Of a stretch of DNA of 64,000 bases, positions 26,102-35,589 are shown in pieces. The stretch comes from Desulfovibrionaceae bacterium (GTDB lineage: Bacteria > Desulfobacterota > Desulfovibrionia > Desulfovibrionales > Desulfovibrionaceae). Within the stretch, counting starts at the first letter, position 1, and every line of letters begins with the position of its first letter. Position numbers and translations under genes: made by a program. The DNA is taken from contig JACCQI010000008.1 in assembly GCA_015709315.1 (NCBI GenBank), positions 22,430-86,429 of the forward strand, read 5' to 3'. The notes below the pieces were generated by a model that was given only the letters and a program-made list of their open reading frames with translations, made no database searches and was not told the DNA's origin.

Positions 26102-27067
26102 ATGCAGATTCCGGTCGAGAAGAAGCGGGAAATGCTCTGGACCATGATTTTGTCCCGGGCATTTTCGGACACCCTTTCCGAGTTGTGCAAGACTCAGGGG
26201 AGAGTTCCGGGGATGATGATCTTGAGTACGGGGCAGGAGGCGGTCGGCTCCGGTGTCTGTGCAGCCCTGCTTCCGGAAGATGTGATCGTCACCAACCATC
26301 GCAGCCATAGCCATCTGTTGGCCAAGGGTGCCGACCCGAGGGCTCTGATGGCGGAAATCTACTGCAAGAGCACGGGCTGCAACAAGGGCAAGAGCGGCAC
26401 CCTGCATCTGGCCGTGCCGGAGGTCAACGCGCCCTGCACAAGCACCGTGGTGGGGGCCGGCCTGCCCCTGGCCGTCGGCCAAGCCTTTGCCCAGCAATAC
26501 AGGGAGGAACGGCGCGTGACGGTCTGCTTTTTCGGCGACGGCGCCGCGGATGAGGGATCATTTCACGAGGCGCTGAACCTGGCCAGCCTCTGGCGCCTGC
26601 CTGTGATCTTCGTCTGCGAGAACAATCTGTACGCCGGAGCGCAGCGGTATGAAGAGCACACCAGGACCCGGCACGTGGCGGACAGGGCCGAGGGCTATGC
26701 CATTCCCGGCGAGGTGGTGGACGGCAACGATGTCCTGGCCGTGTACGCGTCATTGACCAAGTCCAGGCAGCGCGCCCTCGCAGGGGAGGGGCCGACCCTT
26801 CTGGAATGCAAGACCTACCGTTGCCATGGGCACAGCGAGAGCGATCCGCAACACTACCAGCCCGAGGAGGAGATCAGGAGCTGGCGGGGGAAATGCCCGA
26901 TTCCGAGGCTGAGCGACAACCTCCTGGCCGAGGGCCGGATCACCAGGGACGAAATACGGGAAATGCAGGCCAAAGCCGAGGCCATGGTGCGGGACGCCGT
27001 GAGTTTCGCGGAGGCAAGTCCCTATCCGCTCGCCGAAGAGGCGCTCGAGGATGTGTGGGCGGACTAG
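26102..27067 (+). CDS. Thiamine diphosphate-dependent dehydrogenase E1 alpha subunit (AcoA/PdhA-like)
   Basis: 321 residues. The ThDP motif starts at FFGDGAADEGSFHEALNLAS and ends with VFVCENN-type spacing (PVIFVCENNLYA). The N-terminus has MMILSTGQEAVGSGVCAAL and NHRSHSHLLAKG, typical of E1 alpha of acetoin and branched-chain dehydrogenases. It works as an alpha2beta2 tetramer with the next gene, decarboxylating a 2-oxo acid or cleaving acetoin. The ATG at 26102 has AAGGAGG seven bases upstream. The 258-base upstream gap holds a weak GG-N10-GC sigma-54-like match (25894-25907). No E2 or E3 gene is nearby. Confidence 0.88.
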   Translation: MQIPVEKKREMLWTMILSRAFSDTLSELCKTQGRVPGMMILSTGQEAVGSGVCAALLPEDVIVTNHRSHSHLLAKGADPRALMAEIYCKSTGCNKGKSGTLHLAVPEVNAPCTSTVVGAGLPLAVGQAFAQQYREERRVTVCFFGDGAADEGSFHEALNLASLWRLPVIFVCENNLYAGAQRYEEHTRTRHVADRAEGYAIPGEVVDGNDVLAVYASLTKSRQRALAGEGPTLLECKTYRCHGHSESDPQHYQPEEEIRSWRGKCPIPRLSDNLLAEGRITRDEIREMQAKAEAMVRDAVSFAEASPYPLAEEALEDVWAD

Positions 27068-27106
27068 CGGCCGGATGCCGACAAACTTTGTGAAAGGCGG
27101 GATACC

Positions 27107-28084
27107 ATGCAACAGCTGGGAATGGGTCAGGCGGTTAATCAGGCACTCCGCGAGGAGATGCGGCGTAATTCGGAAGTGTTCATTGCCGGAGAAGGGGTGG
27201 GGGTAGGCATTCACGTCAACCCGATGTTCCCCACGACCGGACTCTTGGAGGAATTCGGCTCCAAACGGGTGCGCGATACCCCCGTGTCCGAGGCGGCCAT
27301 CGCCGGGTTGGCCGTTGGGGCGGCCGAGGCCGGGTTGCGCCCCGTAGTGGAAATCATGTTCAACCCCTTCATCACCCTGGCTTCCGACATGATCGTCAAC
27401 CATGCGGCAAAACTCCGCTATCTCTCCGGGGGCAAGTCCTCTTTCCCCTTGGTCATACGTGTCAAGACGGGGGCCGGCTTCGGGGCCGGCTGCCAGCATT
27501 CGCACAACCTCGAAGCCTGGCTGGCGCATTGCCCGGGACTGAAGGTGGTCATGCCCGCCACTCCCGCCGATGCGAAGGGCTTGCTCAAGTCCGCCATCCG
27601 CGACGACAATCCGGTAATATTCATTGAAGATATGATGCTCTATTTTGCCCCGGGTCCAGTACCCGAGGAAGAGTATCTGACTCCCATCGGCAAGGCCGAT
27701 GTCAAGCGTCCCGGCGGCGATGTCAGCCTGGTGACCTGGGGCAATATGCTTGGTGTGGCCTTCAAGGCGGCGGAACGGCTGGCGCAGGAGGGCGTTGAGG
27801 TCGAAGTGGTTGATTTGCGCTCCCTGGTTCCCCTGGACACCGAAACCATTCTGGAATCCGTGCGCAAGACCGGAAGGCTGGTGGTGCTGCACGAGGCGAC
27901 CCGCACCGGCGGCTTTGCCGGCGAGGTGTCCGCAGTGGTCATGGAACACGCCTTCGGCGAACTCAAAGCGCCTTTGCGGCGGGTGACGGGCCCGGACATT
28001 CCGGTGCCGGCCAGTCCCACGCTGGAGCGGTTTTATATACCCGACGAGGAGCAGGTGGTCACTGCGGTCAGGGAAATACTCTGA
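27107..28084 (+). CDS. Thiamine diphosphate-dependent dehydrogenase E1 beta subunit (AcoB/PdhB-like)
   Basis: 325 residues with the transketolase central and C-terminal domains: VFIAGEGVGVGIHVNPMFP, DTPVSEAAIAGLAVGAAEAG (the conserved Glu that activates ThDP), VVEIMFNPFITLASD and the C-terminal VEVVDLRSLVPLDTETI, LVVLHEATRTGGFAGE. It completes the E1 enzyme with the alpha subunit encoded 39 bases upstream. The next gene, a molybdopterin enzyme, follows after 60 bases in the same direction, which suggests a common pathway. Confidence 0.88.
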   Translation: MQQLGMGQAVNQALREEMRRNSEVFIAGEGVGVGIHVNPMFPTTGLLEEFGSKRVRDTPVSEAAIAGLAVGAAEAGLRPVVEIMFNPFITLASDMIVNHAAKLRYLSGGKSSFPLVIRVKTGAGFGAGCQHSHNLEAWLAHCPGLKVVMPATPADAKGLLKSAIRDDNPVIFIEDMMLYFAPGPVPEEEYLTPIGKADVKRPGGDVSLVTWGNMLGVAFKAAERLAQEGVEVEVVDLRSLVPLDTETILESVRKTGRLVVLHEATRTGGFAGEVSAVVMEHAFGELKAPLRRVTGPDIPVPASPTLERFYIPDEEQVVTAVREIL

Positions 28085-28144
28085 GGGTGAGCATATCCGG
28101 GCATTGGCAGACGACCCCCAAAAAACAACATAAAAGGAGCCGCC

Positions 28145-30433
28145 ATGCACATTACCAGGAGAAAGTTTTTACATTATTCAGCGATGGTTACGTCATCCCT
28201 GGCCGTAACCGGCATTCCGATCTACGCCTTTGCGGACAAAGGCGGCGATACCGGGCGCGACGAATTTCGCCGCAGCTATTGCGGTTTGTGCCATTCTCGT
28301 TGCGGTACGTTGCTGCACATGCGCGACGGCAAGGTGTTCGAGATCAGCGGCGATCCGGATCATCCCGTGACCCGCGGCATGATCTGCGAGCGCGGCCTGC
28401 TCATGCCCGAACACATCCACCATCCCGGCCGCATGAATTACCCCTTGAAACGGATGGGAGCCCGTGGCGAAGGCAAGTGGCAGCGCATTTCCTGGGAACA
28501 GGCCCTGAACGAGGTGGCCGAACGCCTGGACCGGCTGCGCGAAGACCACGGTCCCGAGACCCTGGCCTTCACCCATGGCACCAGTCGCACCCACCACTGG
28601 GATTGCCGTCGTTTCTACAACCTGTTCGGCTCGCCCAACGTCTGCGGCGTGAACAACGTCTGCATGTGCCCCTCTTATGCGACGGAGTACGCCACTTACG
28701 GCGGCATGGCTCGCGGCAACCCTCGCCGGGCCGAGTGCGTGGTCATTTGGGGGCGTGCCGCGGGCAACTCTTCGCCGGTTCAGGGGTGGCCCGCCCTGGT
28801 GCAGGCCAAGAAAGCCGGGGCAAAAATCATTGTGGTCGATCCCAGACGTATCGACGAGGTCGATATGGCCGACATGTGGTTGCAAATTCGTCCGGGAACC
28901 GATCTGGCCCTGCTGCTCGGCTGGATCAGGCTGGTCATCAATGAAGAGCTTTACGACAAGGAGTTCGTGGACAAGTGGACCGTGGGTTTTGCCCCGCTGC
29001 GTGATGCGGTGCAGGAATATACCCCGGAAAGGGTCAGTGAGATCACCTGGCTGCCGGTGGAACAAATCGTCGACGCGGCCCGACTCTATGCCACTTCCCG
29101 GCCGGCGCAGATTCCCTATGGCTACGGCCTGGACAAGCAGGGCGTCAACGCCACGCAGTGCGCCCGCGCCCGCGCCATCCTCAGGGCCATTACCGGCAAT
29201 CTGGAAGTGGATGGCGGAGAAACCTTTGGAAGGTCGCCCGAAGTGGCCAAGGTGCGCGGCGAATTCGATCTGGTGGCCAGCGAAGCCATTGGTCCCGAAC
29301 AAAGAGCCAAGCAGCTCGGCATCCAAACCTATCCTTTCTTCGGATTCCCCGGCTGGGAAAGAAATGTGGCAAACAACCGCAAATTGCCCCGGGGTTACGT
29401 GTCTCCGCCCTCCATGTACCGCACCTGCATCGCCCATGCGCGCGACGTGTTCCAGGCCGCCATCACCGGCAAGCCCTATCCCGTAAAGGCCATGTTCTCC
29501 GTAGCCAGCAACCCCATGCTCTCCTTCCCGGACCCGCAGATGGTCATGCAGGCTCTCATGGCGCTGGATCTCTACGTGGTCATGGAATACTACATGACGC
29601 CCTCGGCGGCCTTGGCGGATTACGTCTTCCCCTCGGCCACGACTGTGGAGCAGCCGGACCTGTGGGCAACGGGCAGTTTCTGCGTAGCCTGTCCTCCAGG
29701 GCTCGACCCCATGTTCGAGCGGCGCGACACCTACCAGTTCTATCGCGGCCTCGGCCTGCGCCTGGGACAGGAGCAACATTGGCCCTGGGAAAACCTGGAG
29801 CGGGTCTGCGACTACCGCCTGGAGCCCCTGGGCATGACCTTTCAGAAGTTGGCGGATGGAAACGGCTTTTTCGGAAAGCCGGTATACGGGCGCTATAAGG
29901 AAAACGGGTTCGGAACTCCTTCGGGCAAGGTGGAACTCCATTCCTCGATCTTCGAGGAACTGGGCGCCGACCCGCTTCCCGCCTACAAGGAACCGATCTG
30001 GACTCCGGCGGGGGATGCCGGACTGACCGATCAATACCCATTGGTGCTCATCACCGGCAGCCGCTTCATGCCCATGTATCACTCCGAGCATCGGCAATTG
30101 GAGTCGGCCCGCGAGGCAGTGCCCGATCCATTGGTCACGCTGCATCCGCAGACAGCCCGCGAACTCGAGCTGGAAAACGGCCAGTGGGTATCGGTGGTCT
30201 CGCCCAAGGGCCGGGTTCGCATGCGGCTGAATATCTCGAAAATCGTCCATCCGAGAATGGCCGATGTGCAGCATGGCTGGTGGTTCCCGGAGCGCTCCGG
30301 CACCCTGCCGGATTTGTTCGGCGTCTTCGAGTCCAACGCCAACATGCTATGCCCCATGGAGCCTGAGTTCTGTAGCCCGGAGATAGGCAGTTGGGCGCAT
30401 ACGGCCTTGCTCTGCCGGATTGAGAAAGCCTGA
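28145..30433 (+). CDS. Tat-exported molybdopterin oxidoreductase, acetylene hydratase-like
   Basis: 762-residue DMSO reductase-family enzyme. A Tat motif (TRRKFL, residues 4-9) and hydrophobic stretch export it with its cofactor. A [4Fe-4S] site is formed by C46, C49, C53 and C81; the likely Mo/W ligand is C175 (within NVCMCPS). Spans such as VDPRRIDEVDMADMW, NEELYDKEFVDKW and TPSGKVELHSSIFEELG recall acetylene hydratase of Pelobacter, compared from memory. However, the residue after C49 is His, where acetylene hydratase has its catalytic Asp, so hydration of acetylene is doubtful. No Fe-S or membrane subunit gene is adjacent. An AAGGAG ribosome site precedes the ATG. Substrate unknown. Confidence 0.85.
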   Translation: MHITRRKFLHYSAMVTSSLAVTGIPIYAFADKGGDTGRDEFRRSYCGLCHSRCGTLLHMRDGKVFEISGDPDHPVTRGMICERGLLMPEHIHHPGRMNYPLKRMGARGEGKWQRISWEQALNEVAERLDRLREDHGPETLAFTHGTSRTHHWDCRRFYNLFGSPNVCGVNNVCMCPSYATEYATYGGMARGNPRRAECVVIWGRAAGNSSPVQGWPALVQAKKAGAKIIVVDPRRIDEVDMADMWLQIRPGTDLALLLGWIRLVINEELYDKEFVDKWTVGFAPLRDAVQEYTPERVSEITWLPVEQIVDAARLYATSRPAQIPYGYGLDKQGVNATQCARARAILRAITGNLEVDGGETFGRSPEVAKVRGEFDLVASEAIGPEQRAKQLGIQTYPFFGFPGWERNVANNRKLPRGYVSPPSMYRTCIAHARDVFQAAITGKPYPVKAMFSVASNPMLSFPDPQMVMQALMALDLYVVMEYYMTPSAALADYVFPSATTVEQPDLWATGSFCVACPPGLDPMFERRDTYQFYRGLGLRLGQEQHWPWENLERVCDYRLEPLGMTFQKLADGNGFFGKPVYGRYKENGFGTPSGKVELHSSIFEELGADPLPAYKEPIWTPAGDAGLTDQYPLVLITGSRFMPMYHSEHRQLESAREAVPDPLVTLHPQTARELELENGQWVSVVSPKGRVRMRLNISKIVHPRMADVQHGWWFPERSGTLPDLFGVFESNANMLCPMEPEFCSPEIGSWAHTALLCRIEKA

Positions 30434-30501
30434 ACGTCACGAAGACGTCTTTGAGGCGGAAGGCCGCCTGCGGCTTCGCGACAAAGAAGGCATGCCGGTC
30501 T

Positions 30502-30539
30502 GTCCGTGGCGAGTCCTTTACGCGGGAATCGCCACGGAC
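30502..30539. repeat. Perfect 11-bp hairpin with 16-base loop
   Basis: GTCCGTGGCGA (30502-30512) is repeated inverted as TCGCCACGGAC (30529-30539). No T run follows, so it is not a standard terminator. It forms a pair with the next hairpin, 24 bases away, which has the same loop length. Confidence 0.6.
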
Positions 30540-30562
30540 GCCGTGTCCGCACTGCTTGGAAT

Positions 30563-30604
30563 GATTATGCGGGACAAACCCGACGGAGGCAGTCCCGCAT
30601 AATC
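30563..30604. repeat. Perfect 13-bp hairpin with 16-base loop
   Basis: GATTATGCGGGAC (30563-30575) and GTCCCGCATAATC (30592-30604) are perfect inverted copies with a 16-base loop. No T run follows. It may be a transcript-protecting structure, a REP-like element or a folded recombination site. Confidence 0.6.
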
Positions 30605-31072
30605 TATTCATTCGTCAGCCCGGAGGGATTCCTTTACGTTTTTAGGCTTCGAGGTTCATTAATCCAACATGAGTATATCAATGCTCCGTCCGGTCAAGGC
30701 CCGGGAAGAACCATTCGACAAGACCCTCAAAAAGGAACCCACCCGCTTCATGCGGCTTTGCCGAAGTCCCGCCGTTGCGGTCGGACAACCATGCCAGCCC
30801 CGAAAAGAACTGTTCGGCGAGTTGACCGAAAGGATTTTATGTTCGTGGCGAGGATCCATTTTCTACAGGCATCTTGCCTTTCCTGGTTGAAAGTATGACA
30901 ATTCAAGTTTAAGTTGGTATTCACTCCTGGTGATCAGGCTGTTGTAGGAATTTGAAACATCGTGATTGGGACCGGGAATGTTGCTGATTGCTCCCCGCCT
31001 CGAGCACGTAAAGTCATAAGGGACATGCTTACGGACGATTAATTCTGCCTCTCATAGCAGGAAGGATTCAGA

Positions 31073-32296
31073 ATGGCCCCATACGGCAAAATGAAGAATG
31101 CGGCTCAATTCAATTTTTTTTTGATACTTTTGTTGATTGTCTCCCTGCTTTTCGGGTGCAACGGTGATGCGGACACGGCGCCGCAGACCTCCATGGCCCG
31201 CCAGGTCAGCACGATTACGGTACATCCCCGGAAGGTCACGCTGACCATGGAATTGTCCGGACGCACCACCCCCTTCCGCATAGCGGAGATCCGTCCGCGC
31301 ATCAGCGGGTTGATCCAACGACGCCTGTTTACGGAAGGCTCCGATGTCGAGGAAGGTGATGTCCTCTATCTGATCGACCCCGCCCCCTTCCAGGCGGAGT
31401 ACAACAATGCCATGGCGGCACTCAACCAGGCCCGGGCCCAGCTCCAGTCCGTGGGCTCCAGGGCCGTGCGCTACAAGGAACTGCTGGCGGCCAAGACGGT
31501 GAGTCAGCAGGACTACGACGATGCCGCTTCCGCCCTGAATGAACTCAACGCCAGGATAAAATCGTTGCAGGCGTCTCTGGATGTCGCCCGCATCAATCTG
31601 GGGTACACCCGGATAACCGCCCCCATCCCCGGCCGCATCGGCAAGTCCAGCGTCACGGACGGGGCCATTGTTACGGCCTATCAGAATACCGCCCTGACCT
31701 CCATCCAGCAACTCGATCCCATCTATGTGGACGTACCCCAGTCCACCGCCGAGCTGCTGCGCATCAAGGAGAGAATCGGCAAAGGGCAATTCAAATTTAA
31801 CACGGAACAACGCGCGGTTCAGCTCATCCTGGAAAACGGCGCTCTGTATCCCTTTGAGGGGACGCTGCAGTTCAGCGACGTCACGGTGGATCAGACCACC
31901 GGCACGGTCACTCTGCGGGCAATTTTTCCCAACCCGGACAAAATGTTGCTGCCCGGAATGTTCGTCAAGGCGGTAGTGCAGGAGGGCGTCGACGAACAGG
32001 CCATCCTCGTTTTGCAGCAGGGTGTGTCGCGCGACCACCGCGGCGATCCCTACGCCATGATCGTCGACGACGGGAATAAAGCCCAACGGCGGCCCCTTGT
32101 CCTTGACCGGGCCATCGGCGACAACTGGCTCGTCGTTTCGGGCCTGGCCCCGGGAGATCGGGTGATCGTCGAGGGGTTGCAGCAGCTGCAGCCGGGCACG
32201 ACGGTCAAGGCGTCTCCGCTTGATTCGCCGCAGGACCAGCCAGCCATGCCCGCTCCCGACGCACAACTCGGGAACCAGAATCCGGGAGAAGACTGA
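31073..32296 (+). CDS. RND efflux periplasmic adaptor (AcrA/MexA family)
   Basis: 407-residue membrane-fusion lipoprotein. The signal ends in a lipobox (SLLFGC) with acylation expected at C28. Then come a barrel-sandwich hybrid strand (ISGLIQRRLFTEGSDVEEGD), a coiled-coil hairpin (about residues 100-170; QARAQLQSVGSRAVRYKELL and LNARIKSLQASLDVAR), its return strand (YTRITAPIPGRIGKSSVTDG) and the membrane-proximal domain. It links the inner-membrane pump encoded next to an outer-membrane channel. GGAAGGA precedes the ATG. The last base of its stop is the first base of the pump start codon. No outer-membrane factor or regulator gene is adjacent. Confidence 0.92.
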   Translation: MAPYGKMKNAAQFNFFLILLLIVSLLFGCNGDADTAPQTSMARQVSTITVHPRKVTLTMELSGRTTPFRIAEIRPRISGLIQRRLFTEGSDVEEGDVLYLIDPAPFQAEYNNAMAALNQARAQLQSVGSRAVRYKELLAAKTVSQQDYDDAASALNELNARIKSLQASLDVARINLGYTRITAPIPGRIGKSSVTDGAIVTAYQNTALTSIQQLDPIYVDVPQSTAELLRIKERIGKGQFKFNTEQRAVQLILENGALYPFEGTLQFSDVTVDQTTGTVTLRAIFPNPDKMLLPGMFVKAVVQEGVDEQAILVLQQGVSRDHRGDPYAMIVDDGNKAQRRPLVLDRAIGDNWLVVSGLAPGDRVIVEGLQQLQPGTTVKASPLDSPQDQPAMPAPDAQLGNQNPGED

Positions 32297-35200
32297 TGCT
32301 GTCGAAATTCTTCCTTGACCGCCCGGTCTTCGCCTGGGTCATCGCCATCATCATCATGACGCTCGGCGTGCTCATGATCTATCTGATGCCGGTCTCGCAG
32401 TATCCGCCCATCGCACCGCCCTCCATTTCGATCGAAGCCTTTTACACCGGCGCTTCGGCGGAAACCGTCGAAAATACGGTCACCCAGATTATCGAGCAGA
32501 AGATGACCGGCCTGGACAACATGCTTTACCTGAGCGGCATGAGTTCCTCTTCCGGCCAGTCGCGGATCGAGTTGACCTTCGCTCCGGGCACCGACCCCGA
32601 CCTGGCCTGGACCAAGGTGCAAAACAAACTGCAACTGGCCACAGCCAGCCTGCCCGACTCGGTGCAGCGTTTCGGCATCAAGGTCAGCAAGTCCACCCGG
32701 AACTATCTCATCGTGGTCGGCCTCATTTCGGAAGACGGCAGCATGAACAGCGAGGACCTGAGGGACTACGCCCAGTCCAACCTGGAAAAGGTCCTGGCCA
32801 GGGTGCCCGGAGTGGGGGAAGTGGAGAGCTTCGGCACCCAGTACGCCATGCGCGTCTGGGTCAATCCCGACCGTCTCAACAACTACAGCCTGACCATGGA
32901 AGACGTCATCACGGCCCTGAGGACTTACAACGTCGAGATTTCGGCCGGACAACTGGGTGGGACTCCGGCCGAAAAAGGGCAGCGCATGAACGCCCCCATA
33001 GTGGTGCAGCATCTGTTGCAGACCCCGGATGAATTCGCCTCCATCCCCATCCGCACCTATCAGGACGGTTCCATAATCCGTATCAGGGATATCGGCCGCA
33101 CCGAACTGGGGACCGAGCGTTACGACGTCTCGGGCAATTTCAACGGCATGCCCGCGGCAGGCATGGCCATTCGCCAGGCCGCAGGCGCCAACGCTCTGGA
33201 CACGGCAGACGCCATCAAGGCGAAACTCGATGAATTGAGCAGATATTTCCCTGCGGGGATGAAGGTGGTCTATCCCTTCGACACCACGCCTTTCACAGTG
33301 GTCGCTATCGACGAAGTGATCAAGACGCTGTTCGAGGCCGTGCTGCTGGTCTTCGTCATCATGTACTTATTCATGGGGAGCATCAGGGCTACTTTGATTC
33401 CGACCATTGCCGTGCCGGTGGTGCTGTTGGGGACTTTTGCCGTGCTCGGGATCTTCGGGTTCTCCATAAACATGCTGACCATGTTCGCCATGGTCCTGGC
33501 CATCGGGTTGCTGGTGGACGACGCCATCATCGTCGTCGAGAACGTGGAGCGGATCATGGCCGAGGAGGGGCTTTCCCCCCGGGAGGCCACCGCCAAGTCC
33601 ATGGACGAAATCACAAGCGCCCTGATAGGCATCGGGCTGGTGCTTTCGGCGGTCTTCGGTCCCATGGCCTTTTTCCAGGGCTCCACAGGCGTGCTTTACC
33701 GCCAGTTTTCCATCACCATCATCGCCTCCATGCTTCTTTCCGTTGTCGTGGCCCTGATCCTGACTCCCGTGCTGTGCGCGACGTTCCTCAAGCCCGTGCA
33801 AAAAGGGCACGGTCCGGCGACCAACGCGGTCTTTTTCCTGCGCCCCTTCTTCCGGTGGTTCGAGCGTTTCTTCACCAAAGCCAGAACGCTCTACGTGAGT
33901 CTTGTCCGGCATTCCTTCACAAAAAGAATTCCATACCTGATGTCCTACGGTCTGCTCGTGGCGGCAGTGGCCTTTTTGTTCATGCGTATGCCCACGTCCT
34001 ACATTCCGGATGAAGACCAAGGAATTCTGCTGGTTCAGACCACGCTTCCCTCGGGGGCCACATTGGAGCAGACCGAAGCGGTCATGGATACGGTCAAAAA
34101 ATATTTCCTGGAACACGAGCAGGACGCCGTGGAGTCATTCATGCCTGTTTGCGGCGTCTCCTTCGGAGGCCAGGGACAGAACATGGCCTTGGGATTCGTC
34201 AGGCTCAGGGAATGGGATCAGCGCGACGACCCGGCCCTGAAGGTGCCCAGCATTGCGGGCAGAGCCATGCAGGTCTTTTCCAAAATCAAAGAGGCCACCG
34301 TCTTTGTTTTTCCGCCGCCGCCGGTGGTGGAGCTCGGCATGGCTTCGGGATTCGACTTTCAACTGTTGGACATGGGTGGGCTGGGGCATGAGAAGCTTAT
34401 GACGGCACGCAATCAGCTCCTGGGCATGGCCGCACAGGACCCCCGGCTGATCAGGGTTCGTCCCAACGGCATTGAGGACGCACCGGAATACTATGTGGAC
34501 GTGGACTGGGAAAAGGCAGGGGCCCTGGGCGTGCCCATCTCCTCCATCCACACGACTCTGTCCGCATCCTTCGGCGGTGCCTACGTCAATGATTTCGTGC
34601 AGGCCGGGCGGGTCAAAAAAGTTTACGCCCAGGCTGATAGCTCTTTCCGAATGCTGCCGACGGATTTGGAAAAGCTTTATGTCCGCAACAACATGGGTAA
34701 AATGGTCCCCTTTACCTCCTTCGCCTCTGGTCGGTGGTCCACGGGATCGCCCAAATTGGAGCGCTACAATGCCTTCCCGTCCAGCAACATCTGGGGCGAG
34801 GCCGCACCCGGCTACAGCACCGGCGAGGCCATGCAGGCCATGGAGGAAATCGTCGACAAACTGCCGCAGGGCATCGGTTTCGACTGGACGGGGCTGTCCT
34901 ACCAGGAACGCATGGCCACCGTGCAGGGTCCCATGCTCTATGCGTTCTCCATCTTCGTCATTTTTCTGTGTGTGGCCGCCCTGTATGAGAGTTGGGCCAT
35001 TCCCTTCGTCAATCTGTTGATGCTCCCGCTGGGCGTGCTCGGGGCCATCGTGGCCACCTCGTTGCGCGGCCTGCACAACGACGTCTATTTCCAGATCGGC
35101 TTTCTGACCACGCTGGGCCTTTCGACAAAGAACGCCATTTTGATCATTCAGTTCATCAAGGAACGCATGCGGCACGGTGAAGGGCTCATCGAAGCCACCT

Positions 35201-35436
35201 TGGGCGCGGTTAAAACCCGGTTCCGGCCGGTGATCATGACCTCGCTGGCTTTCTTCTTCGGTGTTTTGCCTCTGGCCATCAATACGGGCGCCGGCGCCGG
35301 AGCCATGAACGCCATCGGCACGGCGGTCTGCGGCGGCATGCTGTCCGCAACGTTCATCGACCTTATATACATCCCCTTGTTTTTTGTCTTGATCGTTAGT
35401 CTGTTCACGAAAAAGAGAGCATCCGGTGCAAGCTGA
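32296..35436 (+). CDS. RND multidrug efflux pump, inner-membrane transporter (AcrB/MexB family, HAE1)
   Basis: 1046 residues, the usual size for a trimeric HAE1 pump with 12 membrane helices and two large periplasmic loops. N-terminal FFLDRPVFAWVIAIIIMTLG is the family start; the proton-relay aspartates of helix 4 lie in GLLVDDAIIVVENVERIM. The C-terminal STKNAILIIQFIKE segment and the GVLPLAINTGAGAGAMNAIG helix 11-12 region are intact. It is translationally coupled to the adaptor gene. Substrates cannot be predicted from this alone. The gene is the last before the integrative element. Confidence 0.94.
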   Translation: MLSKFFLDRPVFAWVIAIIIMTLGVLMIYLMPVSQYPPIAPPSISIEAFYTGASAETVENTVTQIIEQKMTGLDNMLYLSGMSSSSGQSRIELTFAPGTDPDLAWTKVQNKLQLATASLPDSVQRFGIKVSKSTRNYLIVVGLISEDGSMNSEDLRDYAQSNLEKVLARVPGVGEVESFGTQYAMRVWVNPDRLNNYSLTMEDVITALRTYNVEISAGQLGGTPAEKGQRMNAPIVVQHLLQTPDEFASIPIRTYQDGSIIRIRDIGRTELGTERYDVSGNFNGMPAAGMAIRQAAGANALDTADAIKAKLDELSRYFPAGMKVVYPFDTTPFTVVAIDEVIKTLFEAVLLVFVIMYLFMGSIRATLIPTIAVPVVLLGTFAVLGIFGFSINMLTMFAMVLAIGLLVDDAIIVVENVERIMAEEGLSPREATAKSMDEITSALIGIGLVLSAVFGPMAFFQGSTGVLYRQFSITIIASMLLSVVVALILTPVLCATFLKPVQKGHGPATNAVFFLRPFFRWFERFFTKARTLYVSLVRHSFTKRIPYLMSYGLLVAAVAFLFMRMPTSYIPDEDQGILLVQTTLPSGATLEQTEAVMDTVKKYFLEHEQDAVESFMPVCGVSFGGQGQNMALGFVRLREWDQRDDPALKVPSIAGRAMQVFSKIKEATVFVFPPPPVVELGMASGFDFQLLDMGGLGHEKLMTARNQLLGMAAQDPRLIRVRPNGIEDAPEYYVDVDWEKAGALGVPISSIHTTLSASFGGAYVNDFVQAGRVKKVYAQADSSFRMLPTDLEKLYVRNNMGKMVPFTSFASGRWSTGSPKLERYNAFPSSNIWGEAAPGYSTGEAMQAMEEIVDKLPQGIGFDWTGLSYQERMATVQGPMLYAFSIFVIFLCVAALYESWAIPFVNLLMLPLGVLGAIVATSLRGLHNDVYFQIGFLTTLGLSTKNAILIIQFIKERMRHGEGLIEATLGAVKTRFRPVIMTSLAFFFGVLPLAINTGAGAGAMNAIGTAVCGGMLSATFIDLIYIPLFFVLIVSLFTKKRASGAS

Positions 35437-35550
35437 ACGTCAGCTTACACTTTGTCCGATTTTTAGAGTGTTCCCTTTGGGGGTATTGAGATAAGTGATG
35501 TCTTGAGTTCAAAATGATTGAGTTGTTACGATAGGTTGGCAAAAAGAAAA

Positions 35551-35587
35551 AGGGTTTAGCGGTCTTGGTCGCTAAACCCTTGTTTTT
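35551..35587. terminator. Bidirectional terminator beside the tRNA-Pro remnant
   Basis: Perfect 11-bp stem AGGGTTTAGCG (35551-35561) / CGCTAAACCCT (35570-35580) with A-rich sequence on the left and TGTTTTT on the right. It can end the RND operon on the + strand. On the minus strand it sits just after the CCA end of the tRNA-Pro remnant and was probably that tRNA gene's original terminator. Confidence 0.8.
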
Positions 35588-35589
35588 AC

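Larger units (their letters stand above)
30434..31072. other. Intergenic region with hairpins, no recognised gene
   Basis: 639 bases between the molybdopterin enzyme and the RND operon. The first 170 bases hold three hairpins: a small one at 30454-30469 (AGGCGG/CCGCCT) and two large ones listed separately. The rest (30605-31072) has short frames without ribosome sites or recognisable protein sequence and may be eroded DNA; a promoter for the RND operon should lie here, but I cannot place it with confidence. Confidence 0.5.

Noticed and set aside
30669..30890. Short open frame of 73 codons before the RND operon
   Set aside because: No ribosome site, no recognisable sequence and no coding-like composition; probably chance.
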